Shown: positions 24,225 to 32,584 of the stretch, in pieces
Position numbering within the stretch: the stretch's first letter is position 1
How the letters are laid out: the number at the start of each line of letters is the position of its first letter
Source of the DNA: Betaproteobacteria bacterium
GTDB taxonomy: Bacteria > Pseudomonadota > Gammaproteobacteria > Burkholderiales > SG8-41
DNA length: 63,325 nt
Reading direction: 5' to 3'
Assembly (NCBI GenBank): GCA_016868035.1
Contig: VGID01000019.1
Coordinates: 1-63,325, forward strand
Program-made: the position numbers and the translations under genes
The notes under the pieces: generated by a model
Told to the model about the DNA's origin: nothing
Database searches by the model: none
What the model saw: only the letters and a program-made list of their open reading frames with translations

Positions 24225-24536
24225 ATGCCGAATGAATCCGCCGTGACCCGTGACAAACTGGTCCAAGATCTCAAGATCGTGATTTCCGATGCCGAGGAGC
24301 TGCTGCGCGCCACCGCCAGCCAGGCCGGAGAGAAAGTGTCCGCGGCGCGCGAGCGCGTGCAGGACAGCCTGCACCGCGCCAAGGTCAAGATCGCCGAAGC
24401 CGAAGACATCCTGGTCGACAAGGGCAAGCAGGCGGCCCGAGCGACCGACGAATACGTGCACGAGCATCCCTGGCGCGCCGTCGGGGTCGCCGCGGGCATC
24501 GGCCTCATCGTCGGCCTGCTGATCGGGCGCCGCTAA
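24225..24536 (+). CDS. DUF883/ElaB-YqjD family membrane-anchored protein
   Basis: This 103-residue protein has a long amphipathic coiled-coil region (LVQDLKIVISDAEELLRATA..., residues 12-75) and a C-terminal glycine-rich anchor AVGVAAGIGLIVGLLIGRR. This is the layout of E. coli YqjD/ElaB, inner-membrane proteins that bind ribosomes in stationary phase. It heads a cluster with YqjE-like and YqjK-like genes, the same order as yqjD-yqjE-yqjK in E. coli. Its promoter is well defined at 24140-24168. The function here is assumed by family and order only. Confidence 0.88.
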   Translation: MPNESAVTRDKLVQDLKIVISDAEELLRATASQAGEKVSAARERVQDSLHRAKVKIAEAEDILVDKGKQAARATDEYVHEHPWRAVGVAAGIGLIVGLLIGRR

Positions 24537-24554
24537 GCCGCGCAGGCTGTTGCC

Positions 24555-24950
24555 GTGCAGGATCGCGAGCGCGACGCGGAGCAGGCCGGCGGCCTGCTGC
24601 AATCGCTGCGCGGCCTCGCCGCCAATGTCATCGCCCTCGTACATACGCGGCTCGAGCTGCTCGCCGCCGAGGTCGAGGAAGAGCGATTGCGGCTCATCGA
24701 GCTCCTGTTCTGGGGCTGCGTCGCGGTCTTTTTTCTCTCGCTCGGCGTGCTGATGGCCACGCTGTTCGTGCTCCTGCTGTTCTGGGACACGCACCGCTTG
24801 CTGATCTCCGCCATGTTCGCCGCCTCCTACCTTGCCGTCGGTGTCGTTGCCGTGCTCGCGGCGCGCAACCGCGCGCGCGCGCGTGCCAGGCTCTTTTCGA
24901 CGAGCCTCGCGGAGCTGGAAAAGGACCGCACCGAGCTCACCCCGCGATGA
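24555..24950 (+). CDS. YqjE-like (phage holin superfamily) membrane protein
   Basis: This 131-residue protein starts at GTG 24555. An N-terminal soluble helix with HTRLELLAAEVEEERLRL (residues 30-47) is the YqjE signature. Two transmembrane helices follow (LLFWGCVAVFFLSLGVLMAT and LISAMFAASYLAVGVVAVLA) and then a basic tail. It is the second gene of the yqjD-E-K-like unit. Its final codons overlap the start of the next gene (ATGA). The biochemical role is unknown. Confidence 0.82.
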   Translation: MQDRERDAEQAGGLLQSLRGLAANVIALVHTRLELLAAEVEEERLRLIELLFWGCVAVFFLSLGVLMATLFVLLLFWDTHRLLISAMFAASYLAVGVVAVLAARNRARARARLFSTSLAELEKDRTELTPR

Positions 24951-25249
24951 ACCACACCGAGCGGATGATGGAAGTCGCGCGGCGCAAGGAACGCCTGATC
25001 GCGCGTGCGGCCCGGGAACGCGCGGCAATTGCGGCCGCGGCGGGCCGCTGGGAACAGCCCCTCGCAGTAGTGGACCAGGCGCTGGCCGCGGGACGCTATC
25101 TGCGCGCGCACCCGCTGCTGCTCGTCGCGCTGCTCGCGGCGATCGTTGCGCTGCAGCGGCGCAATCTGCTGCGCTGGGCGGGGCGCGGCTTTACCGCATG
25201 GCGCACCTGGCGCGTGCTGTCCCGCTTGGGAATCCGGCTCTTCGCCTGA
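24947..25249 (+). CDS. YqjK-like small membrane protein
   Basis: This 100-residue protein has a basic N-terminal helix (EVARRKERLIARAARERAAI), the segment YLRAHPLLLVALLAAIVALQ forming one membrane helix, and a basic Arg/Trp-rich C-terminus. This fits the YqjK-like family in size, order and pattern. Its ATG overlaps the stop of the YqjE-like gene by four bases, so translation is probably coupled. The next small gene follows 34 bases later. Confidence 0.75.
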   Translation: MNHTERMMEVARRKERLIARAARERAAIAAAAGRWEQPLAVVDQALAAGRYLRAHPLLLVALLAAIVALQRRNLLRWAGRGFTAWRTWRVLSRLGIRLFA

Positions 25250-25283
25250 CGACCGGACCACAAACGACATACCCGGCCCACCG

Positions 25284-25613
25284 ATGTCGTCTCGTATCCG
25301 CGAGTTCAATCTGCGTACGTTGAACTTGGTGCGCCACGTGCGCGAGCTCACCGCGCGCGAGAGACGGTTCCTGCTCGACGAAGTCCTGAAGGTGAAGGGG
25401 CTGATGCCCCTGCTCATGAAGCCGCGCAACAAGCAGCGCTGGACGCCCGAGGACAAGCGCGAGCTCGCCGAGCACATGCGGCGCCTCTCGCGCCTCAGCC
25501 CCTACCTCGTGGTGCTGGTGATGCCGGGAGGGATGCTGGTCCTGCCGGCGCTCGCGTGGTGGCTGGACCGGCGGCGTAACCGCAAGGGCGCCGGTCCGGC
25601 AGTACGGCGCTGA
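25284..25613 (+). CDS. Small protein with one hydrophobic segment, LETM1-like pattern
   Basis: This 109-residue protein from ATG 25284 (no strong ribosome site) has a basic N-terminal half (RHVRELTARERRFLLDEVLK) and then RLSRLSPYLVVLVMPGGMLV with LPALAWWLDRRRNRK. The L-x-P-(x)8-P-G-(x)5-P pattern in and after a hydrophobic segment resembles the start of the LETM1 membrane domain, but the rest of LETM1 is missing. It closes the yqjD-like cluster and is probably a membrane protein. I do not assign a function. Confidence 0.65.
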   Translation: MSSRIREFNLRTLNLVRHVRELTARERRFLLDEVLKVKGLMPLLMKPRNKQRWTPEDKRELAEHMRRLSRLSPYLVVLVMPGGMLVLPALAWWLDRRRNRKGAGPAVRR

Positions 25614-25681
25614 ATGCACGGTTCTAAAGCCGCTTGCTACAATATGCGGCGCATGCCGCGACAGCTCGTCTTGCATATCCT

Positions 25682-26917
25682 GTGAACGATCGCACGCTCG
25701 ACGCCTGCAACATCGCCGACCTGCGCGAGATGGCGCGGCGGCGCTTGCCCAAGGGGCTCTTCGAGTTCGTGGACCGTGGCACCGAAGACGAGGTGTCCCT
25801 GCGCAACAACCGCGCGGTCTTCGAGCGCATCCGATTCAAGCCGCGCACGCTGGTGGACGTCTCGGCCCGCAGCCAGGAGGTGACGCTGTTCGGGAAGCGC
25901 CACAGGATGCCGGTCGGCATCGCGCCCACCGGCACGGCGGGCCTGTGGTGGTACGAGGGCGAGACCGCGCTCGCGCGCGCGGCCGCCGGAGCCGGCGTTC
26001 CCTTCACGCTCGCCACCGGCTCCATGACGGCGATGGAAAAAGTCGCCGAGCAGGCGGGCGGGACGCTGTGGTTCCAGCTCTACATGTGGCCCGACCGCAG
26101 CCTCTCCCACAAGCTCGTGGAGCGCGCCAGGGCGGCGGGCTACGAGGCGCTCGTGGTGACGGTCGACGGCGTGGTGCCGGGCAACCGTGAGTACAACCTG
26201 CGCAACGGCTTCACCATTCCGTTCAGCTTCACGCGGCGCAACGTGACCGACGTGCTCATGCACCCCGGATGGCTGGTGAGGGTGCTCGGGCGCTACGTGC
26301 TCACGAGCGGCATGCCGCGCTACGAGAACTATCCGTCCGAGCTCAGGGCGAAGATCACCGCGCGGCCGATGGGCCGCGCGACGCTGCGCAATGATTCGCT
26401 CAACTGGGACGACCTGCGCGCGCTGCGCAAGCTCTGGCCGCAGCCCCTGATCGTGAAAGGCATCCTCCATCCGCAGGACGCGCTGCTCGCGGCCGATTGC
26501 GGGGCGGACGGTGTCGTGGTGTCCAACCATGGCGGGCGCAACCTCGACGGGGCGATCTCGCCGATCGAGGCGCTGCCCGGGATCGTGGAGGCCGTCGGCA
26601 AGCGCGTGACGGTGCTGGTGGACAGCGGATTTCGCCGCGGCACGGACGTCGTGAAGGCGCTCGCGCTCGGGGCGAGGGCGGTCCTGCTCGGACGTTCGAC
26701 CCTGTACGGCATCGGGGCCGGCGGGCCGGCGGGCGCCGCGCGCGCACTGGCGATCTTTCGCGAGGAAATCGACCGCGTCCTCGCGTTGATCGGATGCCGC
26801 GGCGTGAGCGAGCTCTCACGGGAGTTTCTCGACGCCCCCGGTTTCGAGCTCCCGGCGCCGGAAGCAGGGCGCCCCGAGCTCAAGCTGCTCGAGACCGGCA
26901 AAGTCGCGGAGCGCTAG
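25682..26917 (+). CDS. FMN-dependent alpha-hydroxy-acid dehydrogenase (LldD-like)
   Basis: This 411-residue enzyme of the FMN-dependent alpha-hydroxy-acid oxidising family (lactate, mandelate, glycolate dehydrogenases) starts at GTG 25682. Typical segments are IADLREMARRRLPKGLFEFVDRG-like at the N-terminus (residues 10-30), GIAPTGTAGL around 78, and the catalytic base region SNHGGRNLDG around 278. VDSGFRRGTDVVKALALGARAV with the FMN phosphate site follows. The TACAAT box at 25638-25643, with TG one base upstream (TGCTACAAT), is a plausible extended -10. The next gene starts within three bases of its stop, so they are co-transcribed. The substrate is probably L-lactate or another 2-hydroxy acid. 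Confidence 0.88.
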   Translation: MNDRTLDACNIADLREMARRRLPKGLFEFVDRGTEDEVSLRNNRAVFERIRFKPRTLVDVSARSQEVTLFGKRHRMPVGIAPTGTAGLWWYEGETALARAAAGAGVPFTLATGSMTAMEKVAEQAGGTLWFQLYMWPDRSLSHKLVERARAAGYEALVVTVDGVVPGNREYNLRNGFTIPFSFTRRNVTDVLMHPGWLVRVLGRYVLTSGMPRYENYPSELRAKITARPMGRATLRNDSLNWDDLRALRKLWPQPLIVKGILHPQDALLAADCGADGVVVSNHGGRNLDGAISPIEALPGIVEAVGKRVTVLVDSGFRRGTDVVKALALGARAVLLGRSTLYGIGAGGPAGAARALAIFREEIDRVLALIGCRGVSELSREFLDAPGFELPAPEAGRPELKLLETGKVAER

Positions 26918-27601
26918 TTGGTCGCTTGGTACCTGCTGCCCCTGGTACTGGTCATCGCCGTCGTCTACCTCGTCTGGGCGTACCGCAGAAAGACCATCGA
27001 GAAGGAGGCAGCAAGCCGCGAGCGCTTCGTGCAGTTGCTCGCCGCGGGGGCTCCGGACGGTGAGCAGCGCGGGCATTCCGCCGGCGCGCAAATCAACACG
27101 GGCCCGGTTCGCCCCGTAGAGACCCCCGAGCCCGGTCCGGAGCAGGGGCGTTTTCTCGGTCGCGCTGAAACGCTGCTCTACCGCCTGCTCAAGGCGGGAT
27201 TGAGCGACCACGAGATATTCGCGCAGGTTACCCTCGCCTCCGTCGTGGGCCTGCCGGAGGGCATACAGGACTACGAGCGGGAACAGCGGCGCCGCCGGCT
27301 GGCGCAGCATCGGGTAGACTTCCTCGTCTGTGACAAGGACATGCGGATCGTGGCCGCGGTGGAGCTGGATGCGGGCGACGCCGATGCGCCCGGGGCGGAC
27401 TCCTTCAAGGCTGATTGCCTCCACGCGGCCGGCATACGACTCGTGCGCGTGAATCGTGCCGCGATGCCGCGGCGCGAGGCGGTGCGGGCATTGATCCTCG
27501 GTACAGACGCGCGACCCGGCCTCGAGCATGCCGGGGGCGCAACAAGCGGTACCGCCAGCCGCGGAGCCGGTGCGCGCGCGAGAGACGCCGCATCCGAGTA
27601 A
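26918..27601 (+). CDS. DUF2726 membrane-anchored nuclease-like protein
   Basis: This 227-residue protein starts at TTG 26918, immediately after the preceding TAG. One N-terminal transmembrane helix (LLPLVLVIAVVYLVWAY) is followed by a soluble region with a DUF2726 pattern: AETLLYRLLKAGLSDHEIFAQV and then HRVDFLVCDKDMRIVAAVEL with a late D-SFKAD motif. The D...(V)ELD...K arrangement recalls PD-(D/E)XK folds, but activity is not proven. The C-terminal 30 residues are low-complexity (Gly/Ala/Arg). It lies between an FMN enzyme and a protease-TPR gene, possibly one transcript. Confidence 0.72.
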   Translation: MVAWYLLPLVLVIAVVYLVWAYRRKTIEKEAASRERFVQLLAAGAPDGEQRGHSAGAQINTGPVRPVETPEPGPEQGRFLGRAETLLYRLLKAGLSDHEIFAQVTLASVVGLPEGIQDYEREQRRRRLAQHRVDFLVCDKDMRIVAAVELDAGDADAPGADSFKADCLHAAGIRLVRVNRAAMPRREAVRALILGTDARPGLEHAGGATSGTASRGAGARARDAASE

Positions 27602-27632
27602 CGGGCGGATCGCGATACAGGAAAGGCGCACG

Positions 27633-28730
27633 ATGCGTATTATTCACGGTCTAGCCGGGTTGCTCGCGCTGCTGGTCTCGTCCCATGCGGTGGCCGCCAG
27701 GACGCCCGAGCAGGTGTTCGAGAGCGCATCGCGCAGCGTGGTGCTCGTACACGGATACGACGCCGAGGGAAACACGCTGAGCCAGGGTAGCGGCGTGGTG
27801 ACGGGCAGGGAAACGGTCACCACCAACTGCCACGTCACCGACGACGCGGCGAGAGTCGAGGTGGTCTTCCAGGCGAAAGCCTTCAGCGTGACGCCGGGCG
27901 CGGCGAACCGCGACCGCGACCTGTGCCAGCTCAAGGTGCCGCAGCTCGGCGCGCCGCGCGCCGCGCTCTACACCGGCCGGCTGCGCGTCGGGCAGCGCGT
28001 CTACGCGATCGGCGCTCCCGAAGGGCTGGAGCTCACGTTCACCGAAGGCCTCATCTCGAATTTGCGCGAGTTCGAGGGCTCGCGCTACATCCAGACTTCC
28101 GCCGTGATCGCGCAGGGCTCGAGCGGCGGCGGCCTGTTCGACGCCGAAGGGCGGCTCATCGGCATCACCGCGTTCATCGTCGGGGAAGGGCAGAACCTCA
28201 ATTTTGCCCTGCCGGCGAGCTGGATCAGTGACTTGACGGCCGCCGCGGACCGGCCCGTGCCGAAGGTCTTGACCGCGGAGGCCGCCGAAGCGAGGTGGAT
28301 CGCCCGCGTCGCAGAAGCGCGCGCGCAGAAAGACTGGATCACCTTGCTCATGGTGACGCAGCAGTGGGTGCGCACGATGCCTAGGAGCGCGCGCGCGTGG
28401 CAGGAGCTGGGTGACGCCTACCGCACGGTCAACCGGCCGCGCCGCGCCGTGCCCGCGTACCAGCAGGCGGTGCGCTACAACGCGCAGGCGTTCGACGCCT
28501 GGGTCCACCTCGGCACGTCCTATCTTGCGCTCAACCAGTATGACCGGGCGATCGAGGCGAGCCAGGAGGCGCTGCGCATCAGGGCGGCGGAGCCGCGCGC
28601 CTTGTACAACCTCGGCGCCGCTTACCACGGCCAGGGGCTGCACGAGCGCGTCCAGGAGATCCATGCGCAGCTGAGGAAGGCGGACAGTGCGCTCGCGGCC
28701 GATTTCGCGCGGAAGTACGGAAAAAGATAG
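27633..28730 (+). CDS. Exported trypsin-like serine protease with TPR domain
   Basis: This 365-residue protein has a signal peptide (GLAGLLALLVSSHAVAA) and an S1C-type protease domain with His67 in TTNCHV, Asp96 in RDRDLCQLKV and nucleophile Ser164 in QGSSGGG. About two to three TPR repeats follow (residues 270-350, for example AWQELGDAYRTVNRPRRAVP and AWVHLGTSYLALNQYDRAIE). There is no PDZ domain, unlike DegP/DegS. The TPR part would serve as the substrate- or partner-binding region (inference). The start ATG at 27633 fits the signal peptide and a GGAAAGG site. The upstream in-frame extension overlaps the previous gene and is rejected. Confidence 0.85.
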   Translation: MRIIHGLAGLLALLVSSHAVAARTPEQVFESASRSVVLVHGYDAEGNTLSQGSGVVTGRETVTTNCHVTDDAARVEVVFQAKAFSVTPGAANRDRDLCQLKVPQLGAPRAALYTGRLRVGQRVYAIGAPEGLELTFTEGLISNLREFEGSRYIQTSAVIAQGSSGGGLFDAEGRLIGITAFIVGEGQNLNFALPASWISDLTAAADRPVPKVLTAEAAEARWIARVAEARAQKDWITLLMVTQQWVRTMPRSARAWQELGDAYRTVNRPRRAVPAYQQAVRYNAQAFDAWVHLGTSYLALNQYDRAIEASQEALRIRAAEPRALYNLGAAYHGQGLHERVQEIHAQLRKADSALAADFARKYGKR

Positions 28731-28745
28731 GGGCAAGCCCGCTGC

Positions 28746-28774
28746 TTGCAGTCCGGCCGGAAACCGGGTATCGT
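28746..28774 (+). promoter_or_regulatory. Candidate promoter of the cold-shock gene
   Basis: TTGCAG (28746-28751) and TATCGT (28769-28774) are 17 bases apart. They would give a 5' leader of about 140 bases before the csp start, similar in length to the thermo-regulated leaders of cspA genes. The spacing and -35 are reasonable; the -10 is weak. Confidence 0.4.
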
Positions 28775-28920
28775 TGCGCCCGCAGTCGACTCAGACGGTG
28801 CCGTTGGTCCTCAGTTTCCGCCTGTGACAGGGCGAGCCTTCAGTTCTCAACCACTTTTCTCGATTCGTTTGCTGGCCGCGGGCATCTGCCCGTGTTCGTA
28901 TATTTTTTCAGGAGAGCAAC

Positions 28921-29124
28921 ATGGCAACTGGTACGGTGAAGTGGTTCAACGAGGCGAAGGGTTTCGGGTTCATCACGCCCGACGAGGGCGGCGAGGATCT
29001 GTTCGCGCATTTCTCGGAGATACAAGCCAACGGCTACAAGTCGCTGAAGGAACAGCAGCGCGTCGCGTACGAAGTGACGCGCGGGCCGAAGGGCCTGAAG
29101 GCGGCGCAGATCAAGCCACTATGA
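28921..29124 (+). CDS. cspA: Cold-shock protein (CspA family)
   Basis: This 67-residue cold-shock domain protein is a single-stranded nucleic-acid-binding OB fold that melts RNA structure. RNP1 KGFGFIT and RNP2 DLFAHF are intact and the [13 protein letters not shown] start is canonical. The ATG is preceded by AGGAG. The long untranslated leader suggests post-transcriptional control. Directly after its stop is a hairpin (29123-29146) without a T-tract, followed by a strong bidirectional terminator shared with the tmRNA gene. The symbol is by family; several csp paralogues are likely in the genome. Confidence 0.95.
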   Translation: MATGTVKWFNEAKGFGFITPDEGGEDLFAHFSEIQANGYKSLKEQQRVAYEVTRGPKGLKAAQIKPL

Positions 29125-29163
29125 AAGCGCGGTCAGGCGCGCTTTCATAACAAGAACAGCGTT

Positions 29164-29199
29164 AAAAAAACCGGCCACCTCAGGGTGGCCGGTTTTTTT
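29164..29199. terminator. Bidirectional Rho-independent terminator between csp and ssrA
   Basis: Seven A residues (29164-29170) precede a stem CCGGCCACC (29171-29179), a TCAG loop and GGTGGCCGG (29184-29192), followed by seven T residues (29193-29199). The perfect 9-bp stem has T-runs on both strands, so it can end csp (plus strand) and ssrA (minus strand). The stem touches the CCA end of the tmRNA. Confidence 0.93.
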
Positions 29200-29562
29200 G
29201 GTGGAGGCGGCGGGAATCGAACCCGCGTCCGCAAGTCCTACACAGCCGGGACTACATGCTTAGCCTGGTCATTTGGGTCTCGCTTCGCGCCCGCCGGCCG
29301 GCAGGCTGGCGCTCGGCCAGTCGCTTCGACGGATCCATGCGGCCAAGCGACCAGACCGCGCGGAGAGGCTGATGTAAATGACGCTGCACCGGTTTCCCGG
29401 CCTAGCCCATCAGCAAGCTAGTGCAGCGTCTAGCCGGTGTTAGGCGGCTAGAGCGTAACGCTCGTCGTTGGCGTTTATAGGTTTCCAGCGGTTTTACAAG
29501 GTGACTGGACCTTGGCATGCCCCGTACTGCTTCGTTACCCACGTCGAAGCCAGTTCGCCCCC
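29199..29562 (-). ncRNA. ssrA: tmRNA (ssrA)
   Basis: This is transfer-messenger RNA that rescues stalled ribosomes. The 5' end GGGGGCG pairs with CGCCTCC before the encoded ACCA, forming the tRNA-Ala-like acceptor. The T-arm carries GTTCGATTC. The tag reading frame lies in the region 29448-29485 on the minus strand and gives (A)NDERYALAA followed by TAA, a typical betaproteobacterial degradation tag. The length of 364 nt is normal for a one-piece tmRNA. It is transcribed divergently from gph and converges with csp. Confidence 0.95.
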
Positions 29563-29664
29563 ATTTAACCTTTCCGCAGGAGGCAGCGGATCGAACGTCT
29601 CATTATCCCATATGCGGGCAAGCTCAAGATAATCAAGGCGGTATTCTGTCTCAACGCCAGTCGC

Positions 29665-30309
29665 CTACAGATATTGCAGCAGATCCTCCGGGCGCTCGAT
29701 CAGCCAGTCCGCGCCCCAGCTTCGCGGGTCGCCGCCGTTGAGGTAGCCCCACGCAGCCGCGGCGGACTTCATGCCCGCGGCCCGCGCGGCCTCGATATCG
29801 CGCCGGTCGTCGCCGACGTAGACGCACGCATCCGGCTCGATTCCGATCGCCCGGCACGCCGCGAGCAGCGGATCCGGATTCGGCTTGAGCTTGCCGGTGG
29901 TATCGCCGCCGATCACGCACGCGGCGCGTGCGCGCAAATCGAGCAGGTTCAGCAGCGGGAGCGCGAACCGCTCCGCCTTGTTCGTGACGATGCCCCACGG
30001 GAGGCGCCGTTGCTCGATTTCGTCGAGCAATTCCTTTATGCCGGGGAAGAGCCGCGTCTCACGGCACAGGTTCTGCTCGTAGAAGGCCAGAAATTCCTCG
30101 CGCATTTGCGCATAGTCCGGATGCTCGGGCCCGATGTTGAAGCCCACGCCGAGCAAGCCCCGGGCGCCCATCGACGTCACGGGCCGGGTGGCCTGTACCG
30201 GCAGCGGCGGCAGCGCGCGCGCTGCCCGCACGCGGTTCAGCGCATCGCAAAGGTCCGGCGCGGTATCCGCGAAAGTGCCGTCGAGGTCGAACAGGACTGC
30301 TCTAATCAT
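29665..30309 (-). CDS. gph: Phosphoglycolate phosphatase
   Basis: This 214-residue HAD-family hydrolase dephosphorylates 2-phosphoglycolate formed during DNA repair or photorespiration-like side reactions. HAD motif I is FDLDGTFAD with Asp8/Asp10, motif II is IVTNKAE near 112, motif III is GKLKPNPDPLL near 145, and motif IV is YVGDDRRDIEAARAAGM near 171-187. It lies next to ubiG, as in many Betaproteobacteria, and the same pair is found near gyrA and ompA. The gap to ubiG holds a heptamer inverted repeat. The start ATG at 30307-30309 has no good ribosome site. Confidence 0.92.
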   Translation of the reverse strand: MIRAVLFDLDGTFADTAPDLCDALNRVRAARALPPLPVQATRPVTSMGARGLLGVGFNIGPEHPDYAQMREEFLAFYEQNLCRETRLFPGIKELLDEIEQRRLPWGIVTNKAERFALPLLNLLDLRARAACVIGGDTTGKLKPNPDPLLAACRAIGIEPDACVYVGDDRRDIEAARAAGMKSAAAAWGYLNGGDPRSWGADWLIERPEDLLQYL

Positions 30310-30412
30310 TAGAGTGAACGGTGATCAGTGAACGGTGAACGGACTGAGAGCAGCGGTGAGACGCAGCCCCTTGTCTGTTCACTGTTCACCATTTACTGTT
30401 CACGCCCTTGTG
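30306..30412. repeat. Heptamer inverted repeat (GTGAACG / CGTTCAC) between ubiG and gph
   Basis: A left array of GTGAACG/GTGATCA units (30312-30342) faces a right array of TGTTCAC/TGTTCACC/TTTACTG units (30376-30402). The loop is about 35 bases. The stop codon of ubiG (minus strand, 30400-30402) is in the right array. Confidence 0.85.
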
Positions 30413-31095
30413 GCGTGCAGGATGTAGTTCACGTCCACGTCGCGGCCGAGCGCATAGGTCCTGGCGAGGGCGTTGTAGGTCATCCCCGTGATGTGCGCGA
30501 CATCCAGTCCCGCACGCCGGCACGTTTCCGCGAGCTCCGAAGGCTTGAGGAATCTCGCGTATTCGTGCGTGCCCCGTGGCAGCAGCTGCAGCACATACTC
30601 GGCGCCGATGACCGCGAGCAGGTAGGCCTTGAGGTTGCGGTTGATGGTGGAGAAGAACACATGGCCACCGGGGCGCACCAGGTCCGCGCACGCCTGCACG
30701 GTTGCCGCGGGATCCGGCACGTGCTCCAGCAATTCCATGCAGGTCACGGCGTCGAACGCGCCCGGCATCTCCCGCGCGAGCGCTTCGGCGGAGATCAGCC
30801 GGTAGTCCACCTCCAGCCCGGACTCGAGCAGGTGCAGCTGCGCTACCTTGAGCGGCTTGTCGGCCAGGTCCGTGCCGGTCACGTGCGCCCCGCGCGCCGC
30901 CATGCTCTCCGCAAGTATGCCGCCCCCGCAGCCCACGTCGAGCACCGCTTTCCCGCGCAGCCCCACGATGCCGTCGATGTAGTCGAGGCGCAGGGGATTG
31001 AGATCGTGCAGCGGCTTGAACTCCGCCTGCGGGTCCCACCAGCGGTGCGCGAGCTGGCTGAATTTCTCGAGCTCGAGAGGATCGACGTTGATCAT
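30400..31095 (-). CDS. ubiG: Ubiquinone biosynthesis O-methyltransferase
   Basis: This is the SAM-dependent O-methyltransferase that acts twice in ubiquinone (CoQ) biosynthesis. It has 231 residues, starting [20 protein letters not shown]. Motif I is [16 protein letters not shown] (residues about 51-66), with [12 protein letters not shown] next. The conserved tract [15 protein letters not shown] upstream of motif I is UbiG-typical. It is in the conserved gph-ubiG-(ompA)-gyrA neighbourhood. The stop codon lies in a repeat array that separates it from gph. Confidence 0.95.
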   Translation of the reverse strand: MINVDPLELEKFSQLAHRWWDPQAEFKPLHDLNPLRLDYIDGIVGLRGKAVLDVGCGGGILAESMAARGAHVTGTDLADKPLKVAQLHLLESGLEVDYRLISAEALAREMPGAFDAVTCMELLEHVPDPAATVQACADLVRPGGHVFFSTINRNLKAYLLAVIGAEYVLQLLPRGTHEYARFLKPSELAETCRRAGLDVAHITGMTYNALARTYALGRDVDVNYILHATRA

Positions 31096-31109
31096 GCAAG
31101 CCGGGCGGC

Positions 31110-31203
31110 GGATTGAGGATTGAGGATTGGGGATTGAGTGGGCATCAGACCCTCAAGTGTGTCACGTTTTTCGCTCAATCCTCAATCCTCAGTCCTCAAT
31201 CCC
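31110..31203. repeat. Heptamer inverted repeat (GGATTGA / TCAATCC)
   Basis: A left array of four GGATTGA-type units (31112-31140) faces the right array CTCAATC/CTCAGTC (31173-31200). The loop is about 33 bases. The stop codon of the amidohydrolase (minus strand, 31196-31198) is inside the right array. Confidence 0.85.
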
Positions 31204-32527
31204 GGTTTTTGATCTTTTCCTTCCATACCGCGGCTTTCGCCACGAGCGCGTCCGCGTCGAGCCGCGTAAGACGACCTTCGTTCACCAGCAGCTCGCCGTT
31301 GACCCAGACGTGAGTGACGTGTTCGCGCCCGGCAACGTAGACGAGGTGCGAGACGGGGTCATAGACGGGTGACAGTTCCGGCGCACCCAGGTTCACCGCG
31401 GTCATGTCGGCGCACTTGCCCGCTGTGAGCGAGCCCACGCGGTCGTCGATCTCGAGCGCGCGGGCCGCGTTGAGCGTGGCCATGCCGAGCACCGCGTGGG
31501 CGGGAAGCGCGGTGGGCTCCCCGCTTGCGCCCTTGGCGAGCAGAGCGGCGAGGCGCATCTCGGCAAACACGTCGAGCCGGTTGTTGCTTGCCGCGCCATC
31601 GGTGCCGAGCCCCACGTTCACTCCGCGCTCGGAGAGCCGCGCCACCGGCGCGATGCCGCTCGCGAGCTTGAGGTTGGACGACGGGCAATGCGCGACATGG
31701 CATCCGTGCTCCGCGAGCAGGGCGATCTCGTCCTCGGCGAGGTGCACGCCGTGCACCGCGATCAGGTTGGGGCCGAGCAGCCCGAGCGTTCGCAGCCGGT
31801 GGATCGGACGCAGTCCATGGGTTGCAAGGCTGTCGCGGATTTCGTCGGCGGTTTCGTGCAGATGCACGTGTACCGGCAGGTCGAGCTCGCCGGCGTAGGT
31901 CGCCACGCGCCGGAAAGTCGCGTCGCTTACGGTAAAAGGCGCGTGCGGCGCGATGCAGAACGAGAGCAGTGGCTCGTCCCGCAGCGCGTCGCGCACCGCG
32001 ATGCCCTTGTTGAGATAGTCGGCGGCGTCGCTCGCATAGGGCGAGCGGAATTCGACGACGATCATGCCGATCGCGGCGCGCATACCGGCGGTGAGGGCGG
32101 CCTGCGCCGCGGACTCGGGGAAGAAATACATGTCGTTGAAGCAGGTGACCCCGCCGCGCAGCATCTCCGCGCAGGCGATGAGCGTCCCGTCGTAGACGAA
32201 GTCCGGGGAGACCATGCGCGTCTCGACCGGCCAGATATGGTTCTGCAGCCAGTCCATGAGCGCGCGGTCGTCGGCGAGCCCGCGCATCAGCGTCATCGCC
32301 GCGTGCGTGTGCAGGTTGATCAGGCCGGGGATGAGCGCGTGGTGAGGCAGTTGCGTGCGGCGGGCGCCGCGGTAGCGGCTGCGCGCTTCATTTGTGGGCA
32401 GGACCTCGCGGATGCGCCCGTCCGCGACAATGACGCAATGATCGGGGAGCACCGCTTCCTGCGGGTCGGCCGGGATCACCCAGCGCGCCTCGACAGCGTG
32501 CTCCATGGATTCAGGGCTGCGGGGCAT
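31196..32527 (-). CDS. TRZ/ATZ family amidohydrolase (MtaD-like deaminase)
   Basis: This 443-residue metal-dependent hydrolase of the amidohydrolase superfamily is closest in look to 5-methylthioadenosine/S-adenosylhomocysteine deaminases and TRZ/ATZ chlorohydrolases. The metal site HTHAAM is around residue 73. Later are CIAPHAPFTVSD around 200, HLHETADEI around 235 and VHGVHLAEDEI around 285. The last Asp is in NVGLGTDGAASNN around 326. The C-terminal VWVNGELLVNEGRLTRLD belongs to the small composite beta domain. In Betaproteobacteria this gene is regularly beside ubiG and gph. The likely role is purine-salvage deamination of MTA/SAH or guanine-like substrates. Confidence 0.85.
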   Translation of the reverse strand: MPRSPESMEHAVEARWVIPADPQEAVLPDHCVIVADGRIREVLPTNEARSRYRGARRTQLPHHALIPGLINLHTHAAMTLMRGLADDRALMDWLQNHIWPVETRMVSPDFVYDGTLIACAEMLRGGVTCFNDMYFFPESAAQAALTAGMRAAIGMIVVEFRSPYASDAADYLNKGIAVRDALRDEPLLSFCIAPHAPFTVSDATFRRVATYAGELDLPVHVHLHETADEIRDSLATHGLRPIHRLRTLGLLGPNLIAVHGVHLAEDEIALLAEHGCHVAHCPSSNLKLASGIAPVARLSERGVNVGLGTDGAASNNRLDVFAEMRLAALLAKGASGEPTALPAHAVLGMATLNAARALEIDDRVGSLTAGKCADMTAVNLGAPELSPVYDPVSHLVYVAGREHVTHVWVNGELLVNEGRLTRLDADALVAKAAVWKEKIKNRD

Positions 32528-32536
32528 GGTGGAAAT

Positions 32537-32564
32537 AAAAAAGCCCTGCCGAAGCAGGGCTTTT
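32537..32564 (-). terminator. Rho-independent terminator of ompA
   Basis: On the minus strand AAAAGCCCTGCTTCGGCAGG continues to GGCTTTTTT: a 7-bp GCCCTGC/GCAGGGC stem with a TTCG loop and a T-run (32537-32542 on the plus strand as A). It lies 20 bases after the ompA stop. Confidence 0.92.
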
Positions 32565-32584
32565 GAAGTTGATGCTCCTCTGAG

